From positions 1 through 64,000 of the forward strand of contig CAWBTC010000001.1 in NCBI GenBank assembly GCA_963791635.1: a DNA stretch of 64,000 nt, in the 5' to 3' direction. The stretch comes from VFMC01 sp963791635. Its GTDB lineage: Bacteria > Actinomycetota > Acidimicrobiia > Acidimicrobiales > Ilumatobacteraceae. Below are positions 23,747 through 31,513 of the stretch, one piece after another; within the stretch, counting starts at the first letter, position 1; every line of letters starts with the position of its first letter. The position numbers and the translations under genes were made by a program. The notes under the pieces are model-generated. The model was not told the DNA's origin. It worked only from the letters and a program-made list of their open reading frames with translations, and made no database searches.

Positions 23747-26209
23747 GTGCGCCGCCCGAGTCTGAGCCAGGTCGGTGCGGCCGTGTGCAACGCGGTCGCC
23801 ACTCGACCCGGAGCGATCGTCACCGTCGTCTGCGCGGGTGGCGCGGTGCCGCTCGCGACCGATGCAATCGTTCGCGCCCTGACGGCGGCGAAGTTGCCGC
23901 ACCGCGTCGCGTCGGCGGGCAGATCCGGCCGCACCCCGCCGCTTGCCCTTCCCACAGCAGGTGAGGTGCTCGTGGTCTCCGAAGCCCAGTGGGTCGGCGA
24001 GGACGACCTCACTGCGGTTCACGACCCGAGTCCCGAGGATGGAGCCGTCGTGCTCGTGCATCGCTCGGCCACGCTCACCCCTCCTGTCGCCCGGGCCGCA
24101 GCCGCCGCCCGTCGTCACGAGGCCGCGTTCACCCTCGGTCCCACCACCGTCGCCGAGCTGCGCGCCGACACCGGTGTGCCGACGGCGGAGGCCGAGCGGC
24201 GCATCGCCGCGACCGCAGGACGCGCGGATCTGCTCGCTGCGCTCGAACTCGACGGCTCGCTCGTCTCTGACGTGACCGACCGCTTGTCGCTGCTCGATCC
24301 AGACGCTCGGAGCGCTGCCGAGCTGATCGCGTTCGGTCTCGATCCGGTGCGCCTGCCGCTGCTGCAGGTGCCCGGCGCGCGAACCGCGACGATCGATCCG
24401 CTGGTCGTGCTCGACAGCGAGGGCCTGATCGATTTGTCCACAGCACCGGCCGGCGCACGCCACACCATGCTCGATGCCATCGCCCAAGCGGTGCAGAAGG
24501 TCACGATCGGTGCGCGGCGCGCGGCAGTGATCGAGTTGCTGCTCCGCGACGAGTCGGGTGTGTTGTCGCTCGATCTCGCGGCTCGGCTCGATGCCGGCAC
24601 AGACCGCTCCCCCGCCGCTGGTGAGGTCTACGGACGAGCCGCAGATCAGCTCGCGTCGCTCGATTCGGCCGCAGCGCTGCACTGGGTGGATGCCGCCCGC
24701 ACCACCGGCATGCCTGCCGATCGCCTGGTGCTCGCTGAGTCGACCGCCGCTCTCGGGGCAGGCGACCCGCGCCGCGCGCTCGCCGTGGCAGCGGCGCACA
24801 CCGGCAGCGAGCTCGCGCTCGTGCGCGCCGGAGCGTGGGTGGCGCTCGGCGACCTCGGCGCTGCCGCGAGGTGTCTCGACGACACGCAGCTTCGGCCGTT
24901 GTCTCGTTGGGCCAGGGTCGGTGCCGGTACCACACCCGCTGGCGCCGGTTCGGTCCGGCCGACCGACGGCACCACGAGCTCCACGAGCTCCACGAACTCC
25001 AATGACGCAGATGACTCCAACGATGTAGATGACTCCTCCAACGACGCCGGTCGCGCCTTCGGCGACGACGCCGCGACCACGATCGCCGAAGCGGTCGACA
25101 CGTGGATGGCCGGCGACCGCGAGGGCTGCGTCGATGCGCTCCGCCGTGCACTCGTCCGGCACCACGCCGATCCGACCTCGGTGCAATGGCCGGTGTCGCC
25201 CGACGTGATCGCTGCGTTGATGCACGCCCAGCTCGGCAACCTCGAACGCGCCGAGCGGTTGATGATCGATGCGCTCGCCGAGTCGCGCGACGGGCGCGCG
25301 CAGCGACGCACGCAGTTGCTCACCTCGGCATGGTTGGCAGCCACGCGTGGTCGGCTCGACGATGCAGCCGAGGTGCTCGCCGACATCCCGACGCCGCACT
25401 TGGCACCCCACGAAGCACTGTGGCGAGCGGGTGTCGCCTGCTCGATCGCCGTGCGCGACGCAGAGACCGATTCGCTGGTTCCGGCCGCTTCCGCAGCGCT
25501 CGCCATCGCCGACGCGAACGGCACGCATCTCTACGACCTCGGCATCCTCACCGACATCGCTGCCGCCGCACGACGAGCCGGGATGGAACGCGTCGACGAG
25601 CTGTTCGCACCCGCGCGACGAACGATCGATCGACTCGGGAGCCCGCCGTCGCTCGTGGCCGACCTCGCCTGGGCACGGCTTCGCGTCGCGCTCTGCTGCG
25701 ACGACCCCACGGCGCTGGGGTCCGCGGCTCGCGAGCTGGCATCGCTCCCGGTCCCCGCACACCATCGACTGCACCAGTCTGTCGCCGCGGTGCTCGTTCA
25801 CATCGACGCCGGCGACGTCTCGGCCGCCGAGGTGGAGGACGTGTCACGAGCCCTCGCCGAGGCCGGCCAACCGCACGAGGCCGCGCGAGTGTGCGGCGTT
25901 GCCGCCGTACGAACCACCAGCGAGTCCGATGCCCGACGACTGCTCAAGCACTCACGTCTGTATCGGGCGCAGCGGGCCCAGCTGAAGCGTGCCGAACGGG
26001 TCGACCGCAACGTCGTCCGGCTGTCGGAGCAGGAGGTTCGCGTCGCTCAGCTCGTGATCGAAGGTCGAACCCATCGCGAGATCGGAGCGACGCTGTTCAT
26101 CTCGGCCAAGACCGTCGAGCATCATGTGGCCCACATCCGCGTCAAGCTCGGTGCCGGTTCTCGGGCCGAGCTGCTCGCGGCAATACGTGGCTATCTCGAT
26201 GCGGCCTGA
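23747..26209 (+). CDS. Large LuxR-type regulator (IniR/MalT-like), ~820 aa
   Basis: The GTG at 23747 is my start; the open frame extends to 23627 but would overlap the transporter gene. The C-terminus holds a clear LuxR/GerE HTH at ~757-817 (LSEQEVRVAQLVIEGRTHRE, then ISAKTVEHHVAHIRVKLGAG). The body is helical with TPR-like pairs. A Ser/Thr/Asn/Asp linker near residue ~405-430 splits it. The expected N-terminal P-loop position reads TVVCAGGAVPLATD and lacks GKT, so ATP binding is doubtful. Its stop lies 12 bp from the end of the dynamin operon, and its size matches mycobacterial IniR (Rv0339c, 832 aa), the activator of iniBAC; that pairing is inference from context. Confidence 0.75.
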   Translation: MRRPSLSQVGAAVCNAVATRPGAIVTVVCAGGAVPLATDAIVRALTAAKLPHRVASAGRSGRTPPLALPTAGEVLVVSEAQWVGEDDLTAVHDPSPEDGAVVLVHRSATLTPPVARAAAAARRHEAAFTLGPTTVAELRADTGVPTAEAERRIAATAGRADLLAALELDGSLVSDVTDRLSLLDPDARSAAELIAFGLDPVRLPLLQVPGARTATIDPLVVLDSEGLIDLSTAPAGARHTMLDAIAQAVQKVTIGARRAAVIELLLRDESGVLSLDLAARLDAGTDRSPAAGEVYGRAADQLASLDSAAALHWVDAARTTGMPADRLVLAESTAALGAGDPRRALAVAAAHTGSELALVRAGAWVALGDLGAAARCLDDTQLRPLSRWARVGAGTTPAGAGSVRPTDGTTSSTSSTNSNDADDSNDVDDSSNDAGRAFGDDAATTIAEAVDTWMAGDREGCVDALRRALVRHHADPTSVQWPVSPDVIAALMHAQLGNLERAERLMIDALAESRDGRAQRRTQLLTSAWLAATRGRLDDAAEVLADIPTPHLAPHEALWRAGVACSIAVRDAETDSLVPAASAALAIADANGTHLYDLGILTDIAAAARRAGMERVDELFAPARRTIDRLGSPPSLVADLAWARLRVALCCDDPTALGSAARELASLPVPAHHRLHQSVAAVLVHIDAGDVSAAEVEDVSRALAEAGQPHEAARVCGVAAVRTTSESDARRLLKHSRLYRAQRAQLKRAERVDRNVVRLSEQEVRVAQLVIEGRTHREIGATLFISAKTVEHHVAHIRVKLGAGSRAELLAAIRGYLDAA

Positions 26210-26221
26210 GGTCGTGTCGAT

Positions 26222-27682
26222 TCAGCCGGACAGCAGACCCTCGTAGGAACGAGCGACCGTGCGCGCCGCATCGGCCACGTCCAGCGTGGTGAGCGGGTTC
26301 TCGGCGCGCCGCCGCCATCGGTCGACACCCGCCAGCACAGCGTCACGGATGTCGCTCGGGCTCGCATCGGACGCCAGCCCGAGCCGCACCGTCGCAGCCG
26401 CGCCGATCGAGCCCAACAGGCGCTCCAGCTCCTCTGCCTCCGCAGGCCTCAGCGCCATCGCACCGGCGCGCATCGCATTCAACAGATGCACCTCGGTGAA
26501 CTCGTGTGCGCTCGCCGAGATCCGTTCGAGCTCGATCCGGAATGGTTCGAGCGCCGGGTCGGCGGAAGCCGACAGCACGGCGTCGAGACCGGCGAGTGCC
26601 ACGCGCGCCTTCAGCACCGTGCGGCGCTCGGCCAGCACGCTCGTCAGCAACGCCCGGAGCTCATTCACCCCGGAACGGTGGGTGAGCTCCGCCGCGAGCG
26701 CCGTGGCAGTGGGCGCCGCGCCGAGGCGGATGAGGCTGATCGCCAACCGCACCCCGAACACACCCAACCGGGCGAGCAGCTCCTCGCGCTCCACCCGGGT
26801 CACCGGACAGCGTTCGTCGTTCGCGAAGCGGTCGGTGGTGAGCATCAGCGCATCGATCTCGGTGCGCGGCATCGCGGCCAGCGCGGCCAAGGCTCGGTAT
26901 TCGTCCTCGCGGAACGTGGTCGCCGCCTCGGCCACCAGACCCGCCACGGGCACGACTGTCTGGCACAGGCGCCGCAACCGAGGGTCGGCGCGCCACCCGG
27001 AGGCGATCCGGCGGGCGGCGCTCATCGCATCGAGACGGCATGCGCCGACTTCGTCGGCACGAGACAGCACCGCCAACGCGCTGATCGGACTCGCTCCCGC
27101 ATGCGTGTCGTCTCGAAATGCCTCCAAGAACGCGAGGTCCGATCGGTGCACGTGCCGCATGAGGTAGATCACCGCATCGGCCTCGCCTTCGCCTTCGGAA
27201 TCGTCGGTGCCCAAGAACGCGTGTGACCGCGCCGAGTTGGTGGTGGTGATCGAGTCGAGCCCGGGGGTGTCGATGAGCGTGACCTGCGCCAGTCGCGACG
27301 ACGGCCAGTCGACGACCATTCGAGTCAGCTGCTCCACCGGCGTTCCGCCCAGGTCCACTTCGAGCGAGCCGTTGTCACGATGGAACGGCGCGAACCGAGA
27401 GGTTCCGTCGACGAGGTCGAGGCGTACCCGATACGTGGGGCCGTTGCGGTACCACGTGACGATCTGGGTGCACTCTCCGGCATCGGTGGGCGCCAATGGC
27501 TCACCGATGAGCGCGTTCAACAGCGTCGACTTGCCAGCCTTCACCTTGCCGGCCAACGCCACGATCAGGGGCTCGTCGAGGCGTTCCGCCAGCCGGTCGA
27601 GCGATGCCTTGCTGTCGGCATCGGGGATCGACGCGCGCACACGGTCGAGCAACGGGCGGAGCTGCGCGAGCGCCGTGCTCAT
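26222..27682 (-). CDS. Dynamin-like GTPase, IniC-like, 486 aa
   Basis: ATG 27682 overlaps the stop of the upstream dynamin gene (ATGA). The GTPase domain has the P-loop LAGKVKAGKST at ~44-53, a G2-type Thr region APTDAGECTQIVTWY, G3 LIDTPGLDS and a G4-like LSRADE. The rest is helical, with no obvious membrane hairpin. Length and position as the last gene match mycobacterial IniC (493 aa). In that system IniA and IniC are dynamin-like proteins acting on the inner membrane under cell-wall stress. Confidence 0.82.
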   Translation of the reverse strand: MSTALAQLRPLLDRVRASIPDADSKASLDRLAERLDEPLIVALAGKVKAGKSTLLNALIGEPLAPTDAGECTQIVTWYRNGPTYRVRLDLVDGTSRFAPFHRDNGSLEVDLGGTPVEQLTRMVVDWPSSRLAQVTLIDTPGLDSITTTNSARSHAFLGTDDSEGEGEADAVIYLMRHVHRSDLAFLEAFRDDTHAGASPISALAVLSRADEVGACRLDAMSAARRIASGWRADPRLRRLCQTVVPVAGLVAEAATTFREDEYRALAALAAMPRTEIDALMLTTDRFANDERCPVTRVEREELLARLGVFGVRLAISLIRLGAAPTATALAAELTHRSGVNELRALLTSVLAERRTVLKARVALAGLDAVLSASADPALEPFRIELERISASAHEFTEVHLLNAMRAGAMALRPAEAEELERLLGSIGAAATVRLGLASDASPSDIRDAVLAGVDRWRRRAENPLTTLDVADAARTVARSYEGLLSG

Positions 27683-29538
27683 CGCTCCACCGGTCCGAGC
27701 GTCGCGGCCATCGTCTCGAGTCGTTCACGCACGTTCCCCACCCGGCCGAGGAGAACGGTCACCGCCTGCAACCGCGTCTGGCGATCCGCTGCTGCCTGCT
27801 TGGCGCCAGCCTCGGCCGAACGCAATGCGTCTCGGATCGTGGCCTGGAGTTGCTCGGCCCGCACAGCGAACTCGTCACGTAGGTCGCGATGGATCAAGCG
27901 TGTCGTGTCCCTCAAGACCTTGCCGGCCTCGACGTTGACATCGTCGAGGTACTTCCGCATCGAGATCTTCGACGCCTGCTGACGCTGGGTGAGCTGACGC
28001 TTCTTCTCCTCACGCAACGTGCGACGGCCGAGCCCGAGCCCGATCACGAGGCTGAGCGGGTTGAACATCCCGAGGCCGACCAGGTTGCCGATCATGCCGA
28101 ACATGAGCACGCCGCCGTACGAGCCGCGCACCGCGGCCAGGGCGTTGCCCGAGATGCCGGGCCGTTCGAGCGAGAGCTCCGAGCCGAACCGGCGCGAGTG
28201 GATCGGCGTGACCGGCACCTCGAGCTTGATCCCCACCATCGCCTCGTCGGCCGCGAAGTGCTCGGCCACCCGGCCGGCAAGTTGATCGGCCCGCGCCGCC
28301 ATGGCCTGGTGGTGGCTCGCGAGGTCGAACGCGATGCGCTGATGGATCCATTGCTCGAACCCGTCCCAGATCGTCACCGGGTCGTGCTCGTCGAGCACCG
28401 ACTCGGCCTCGGCCACGATCGCCCGCACCCGCATCCTGAGGTCGTGGTCGAGGTCGGAGGTGAGATCCTGCGCGCCGTCGTTCAGGGTCTGCTGCCACTT
28501 CGCCGATTGGCTGCGGAGGGCTTCGGCGCGGGTCTTGGCCGCCTCGAGATCAGCGAGCAGCGTCGTCAGCGTCTCGGGGTTCTCCAGCGTGGTGCGCTCC
28601 GTCTCGAGCGGTGTGTGCAGCTGTTCGAGCACGAACGCGGCATCGCCGATCGTCGTGCGCATCGCCCGCTTGGCCGTCTCACCCGACGAGGCATCACGCA
28701 GGAACGTGAGCAACGGGGGATAGCCCGACTCCTCGTTCATCTCGGCGGAGCTGTCCGCGGTGGCTCGCTGGCGGAGCACCGACGAGACCGCGAGGATCGG
28801 CAGATCGATGCCGGCACCGGCGAGGTACTGACGGTTCGCCTCCACCACCGTACGCCACGACGGGTAGATGTCGGTCTTCGTCTGCACCAGCACCACTTCC
28901 GGACAACGCGACCGGGCCGTGCGGAGGAAGTCGAGCTCGCTCGCGCTGAGCGGCGACGATGCGTCGCTGACGAACACCACCACCTCGGCCATGCCGAGCG
29001 CGGAGTTCGTGGCCGCCCCATGAGCGGAGTCGAGCCCACCCACACCGGGCGTGTCGACGAGCACGAGACCGGTCTGCAGCAACTTGCGCGGGAGCCACAC
29101 CTCGACCGAACGGATCCCGCTGCGGTTGCCCGGGTTGCCTTGTTCGGTGGCAAACGTGGCCACCTGGTCGATCGCCACCGTCTCGGTGCGGTCCGGCGCG
29201 TCGCCGTCGCCTTGGTAGACGATCGTCGCTCGAGCGTCGTCGCCGTGACGGATGAGCGTCGGCACGATCGTCGAGACGTCATCGGCGACGCCACACACCT
29301 GGGCGTTGAGCAGTGCGTTGACGAGCGTGCTCTTGCCCTGCTTGAACTCGCCCACTACCAGCACGGTCAGGTCGCGGTCGGCGTTCCGGGCCGAGGCACG
29401 TTCGACTCGCGCTGCCAGGTCGTCGCGGCCGAGTTCGATGGCGAGCTGTCGGGTCCGGTCGAGCAACGCCACGATGTCGCGACGCATCGCGGTGAGCGCG
29501 ACGGTGGGCGCAGGAGCGGGGGAGGCGGCGGTGTTCAT
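27679..29538 (-). CDS. Dynamin-like GTPase with membrane hairpin, IniA-like, 619 aa
   Basis: The P-loop GEFKQGKST lies at residues 63-71, G2 Thr in DDVSTIVPTL, G3 LVDTPGVGG near 158 and G4 VQTKTD near 220. A hydrophobic hairpin at ~476-503 (GVLMFGMIGNLVGLG, then MFNPLSLVIGLGLG) resembles the paddle or transmembrane tip of bacterial dynamin-like proteins, followed by long helices for the stalk. Its size is near mycobacterial IniA (640 aa). It probably binds and remodels the cytoplasmic membrane together with the coupled second GTPase. It begins 42 bp after the small IniB-N gene. Confidence 0.85.
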   Translation of the reverse strand: MNTAASPAPAPTVALTAMRRDIVALLDRTRQLAIELGRDDLAARVERASARNADRDLTVLVVGEFKQGKSTLVNALLNAQVCGVADDVSTIVPTLIRHGDDARATIVYQGDGDAPDRTETVAIDQVATFATEQGNPGNRSGIRSVEVWLPRKLLQTGLVLVDTPGVGGLDSAHGAATNSALGMAEVVVFVSDASSPLSASELDFLRTARSRCPEVVLVQTKTDIYPSWRTVVEANRQYLAGAGIDLPILAVSSVLRQRATADSSAEMNEESGYPPLLTFLRDASSGETAKRAMRTTIGDAAFVLEQLHTPLETERTTLENPETLTTLLADLEAAKTRAEALRSQSAKWQQTLNDGAQDLTSDLDHDLRMRVRAIVAEAESVLDEHDPVTIWDGFEQWIHQRIAFDLASHHQAMAARADQLAGRVAEHFAADEAMVGIKLEVPVTPIHSRRFGSELSLERPGISGNALAAVRGSYGGVLMFGMIGNLVGLGMFNPLSLVIGLGLGRRTLREEKKRQLTQRQQASKISMRKYLDDVNVEAGKVLRDTTRLIHRDLRDEFAVRAEQLQATIRDALRSAEAGAKQAAADRQTRLQAVTVLLGRVGNVRERLETMAATLGPVER

Positions 29539-29580
29539 GTCGTTGGATCAGAAGTGGCGTGGATCAGGTGTGGTTCGAGA

Positions 29581-30153
29581 TCAGATGAGATCGTCCCAGC
29601 CGTCACCGTCATCGATGTTCGGCTCGACGTCTCGGACGAGAGTCTCGTCGGTGAACCCGCTCCGGTCGAGATCAGGCAGCCCGTCGAGGAGGTCGAACTC
29701 GTCGGCAAGGACGGTGCCGGCCGGCCCGGCATCGGCACCGTCGTCGTCGTGGCTGTCGGCATCGTCGATTGCATCGTCGATTGCATCGAGGGCGTGATCA
29801 TCGGCTTCATCATCGGCTTCATCAGCGACATCATCGAGGGATGTCGGGTCGGCGCCGAGGTCGACGTCGACGACCGAGCCGAAGATCGCTGCCAGTGCGC
29901 CCGAGAGCCCCGCTGTGGCGGATCCTCCATCGAGATCGTCGTCACCCATCGCCCTGCCGCCTGTCCGGTAGTCGGAGGCGTCATCGGGGGCACTGCCGTC
30001 GGCGAGGACGAAGAAGGCTTCACGCAGATCGGCAGCATCGAGGTGGTCGTGGCCGTGATCGACCAGGAACGATTCCGGCGATGCGGCGAACTGGGCACGG
30101 ACCTCAGGATCGTGGAGCACGTCGTGGACGAGGCGAGCGAGCGGAGTTGCCAT
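29581..30153 (-). CDS. Small IniB-N-like acidic protein, 190 aa
   Basis: ATG 30153 is set by a strong GGAGGTGATT site. The first ~50 residues (LARLVHDVLHDPEVRAQFAA, then SPESFLVDHGHDHLDAADLR) mirror the helical N-terminal module of the neighbouring IniB-like protein. The remainder is very acidic and disordered-looking, with runs of Asp/Ala (DEADDEADDHALDAIDDAID). No transmembrane segment. It may be an adaptor that brings the shared N-terminal fold to the dynamins. Confidence 0.75.
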   Translation of the reverse strand: MATPLARLVHDVLHDPEVRAQFAASPESFLVDHGHDHLDAADLREAFFVLADGSAPDDASDYRTGGRAMGDDDLDGGSATAGLSGALAAIFGSVVDVDLGADPTSLDDVADEADDEADDHALDAIDDAIDDADSHDDDGADAGPAGTVLADEFDLLDGLPDLDRSGFTDETLVRDVEPNIDDGDGWDDLI

Positions 30154-30225
30154 GGGAATCACCTCCTCGGAGTGTGCTTGACGGACCGGAGTGCCGGTCA
30201 CGATGGTCGGCAGTTGGGACAGAGC

Positions 30226-30260
30226 GCAAGGGTCCCGGGCGCTCGGCCCGGGACCCTTGC
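30226..30260 (-). terminator. Perfect 15-bp hairpin after the IniB-like gene
   Basis: GCAAGGGTCCCGGGC and its exact complement GCCCGGGACCCTTGC flank a 5-base loop. It lies 17 bp beyond the IniB-like stop and before the next gene of the same operon. There is no T-run after it on the reverse strand, so it may attenuate or protect the iniB-like transcript rather than fully terminate. Confidence 0.75.
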
Positions 30261-30276
30261 TCGTGGACTGGCCGGT

Positions 30277-31365
30277 TCAGAGCTCGATCTCGACGTCTTC
30301 GACCTGCACGTCGGTGTTGAAGCTGTCTTCAGCAGTGAAGCTGTCGTTCACCGAGTGGTCGGCGTTCAGGCTGTCCTCGACCGTGAAGCTGTCGTTGATC
30401 GAGTGGTCGGCGTTGAAGCTGTCCTCGACATCGAAGCTGTCGTTGACCGAGTTGTCGGTGTTGATGTCAGTGGTGATGTCGGTATCGATCACGGTGGTCG
30501 TGATGTCGTTGTCCTCGGTGATCGTGTCGTTGTCCTGGACCGCCGTGTTGCCGACGCCACCGACGTTCGAGCCATTCAGGTCGGAGTCCTCGATCGTGAT
30601 GTCGTTGTCGTTGACGTCCCGGCCGGCAGCCTGGCTGCCGTCGGTGGCCACCACGTTGCCGTCACCCACCGTCGCGGTGCCGCTGGTGTCGTTCACCTGG
30701 GTGTTGCCATCACCGAAGATCGAGTCGTCGATGTCGGCGTCGTCACCGATCACGCCGGTGTTGGTGCCGGTGTTGACGTTGCCGTCGATGTCGTCGCCGG
30801 CGGCAACTGCACCGTCACCCGTGGCCACGCCCTCGAAGTCGGAATCCTCGCCGCCGGCCACGGCGCCGTCGCCCGAGGCGGTCACGGTGTCGTTGTCGTT
30901 GGTGATGTCGACGTGGGCTCCGTTTTCGGCGACGACGTTGTTCTGCACCGAGTTGTCGGTGTAGGTGTCACGGTCATCGACGGTGGTCGTCTCGTGGACC
31001 TCGGTCACGTAGTAGTTCACGATCTGCTCCACGGCCTGGGCCGGGGGCATGTCGACCGGCGGGGCCGGAGGAGGCGGCGGCGGGGTTGCCGGGGCGCTGT
31101 GGGCAGGAGCGGCCGGAGCCGACACCCCACCCGACGACACCTGTGGGGCGACCGTCGAGCCGAACGTGCTGCCGGTGACGACGGCACCCTGGCTGACGGG
31201 ACCGTCGCACGCCAGGATGACGGCTTCGTTGATCTCCTCGTACGACGCGTCCTCCATGCCGTTGTCCTGGATGAACTTCTGCGGGTCGGCCTGGAAAGCT
31301 GCCGCGGCGTGCGGGTCACCGAAGAGTGACCGGATGATGTCGACGAGGTTGCTGGTGCTGCTCAT
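30277..31365 (-). CDS. IniB-like protein with Asx-rich repeats, 362 aa
   Basis: ATG 31365 has AAGGAG 9 bp upstream. Residues 1-50 (NLVDIIRSLFGDPHAAAAFQ, then ADPQKFIQDNGMEDASYEEI) resemble the N-terminus of mycobacterial IniB. A Pro run (PPPPPPAPP) follows, then ~230 residues of degenerate Asp/Asn/Thr/Gly-rich repeats such as GDGAVAAGDD and NDSFTVEDSLNADHSVNDSF, suggestive of a beta-roll or beta-helix. No Lys and few hydrophobic residues occur there. Mycobacterial IniB has a Gly-rich rather than Asx-rich tail, so the repeat region is divergent. Function unknown. Confidence 0.78.
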   Translation of the reverse strand: MSSTSNLVDIIRSLFGDPHAAAAFQADPQKFIQDNGMEDASYEEINEAVILACDGPVSQGAVVTGSTFGSTVAPQVSSGGVSAPAAPAHSAPATPPPPPPAPPVDMPPAQAVEQIVNYYVTEVHETTTVDDRDTYTDNSVQNNVVAENGAHVDITNDNDTVTASGDGAVAGGEDSDFEGVATGDGAVAAGDDIDGNVNTGTNTGVIGDDADIDDSIFGDGNTQVNDTSGTATVGDGNVVATDGSQAAGRDVNDNDITIEDSDLNGSNVGGVGNTAVQDNDTITEDNDITTTVIDTDITTDINTDNSVNDSFDVEDSFNADHSINDSFTVEDSLNADHSVNDSFTAEDSFNTDVQVEDVEIEL

Positions 31366-31476
31366 GATGGTTGTTCTCCTTGGGTCTGTCCCCGGTTCGG
31401 GGAGGTGTCGAGCGCCTCGGTGACGCTCGTTTGCTTGATGTGGTCATCGAAACATGGGACGACGTGGGGGAACATC

Positions 31477-31500
31477 GGGGAAATCCCCGTACGCGGGGAT
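31477..31500. promoter_or_regulatory. Overlapping palindromes upstream of the IniB-like gene
   Basis: GGGGAAATCCCC (31477-31488) and ATCCCCGTACGCGGGGAT (31483-31500) share the middle CCCC box, so either hairpin can form but not both. They lie in the 148-bp gap between the Hsp70 stop and the IniB-like start. A third palindrome CCCCGGTTCGGGG sits at 31389-31401 near the ribosome site. Roles as regulator target or attenuator are both possible. Confidence 0.4.
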
Positions 31501-31513
31501 CGGGCATGGGGGA

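Noticed and set aside
23723..25801. 692-codon minus-strand frame
   Set aside because: Antisense shadow of the LuxR regulator; it is Arg/Gly/Cys-rich with no motif.
27889..31329. 1146-codon open frame on the plus strand across the dynamin and IniB-like genes
   Set aside because: It mirrors reverse-strand genes with clear GTPase and Hsp70-linked motifs. Its product has repetitive Val/Asp/Arg sequence with no domain, typical of GC-rich antisense frames.
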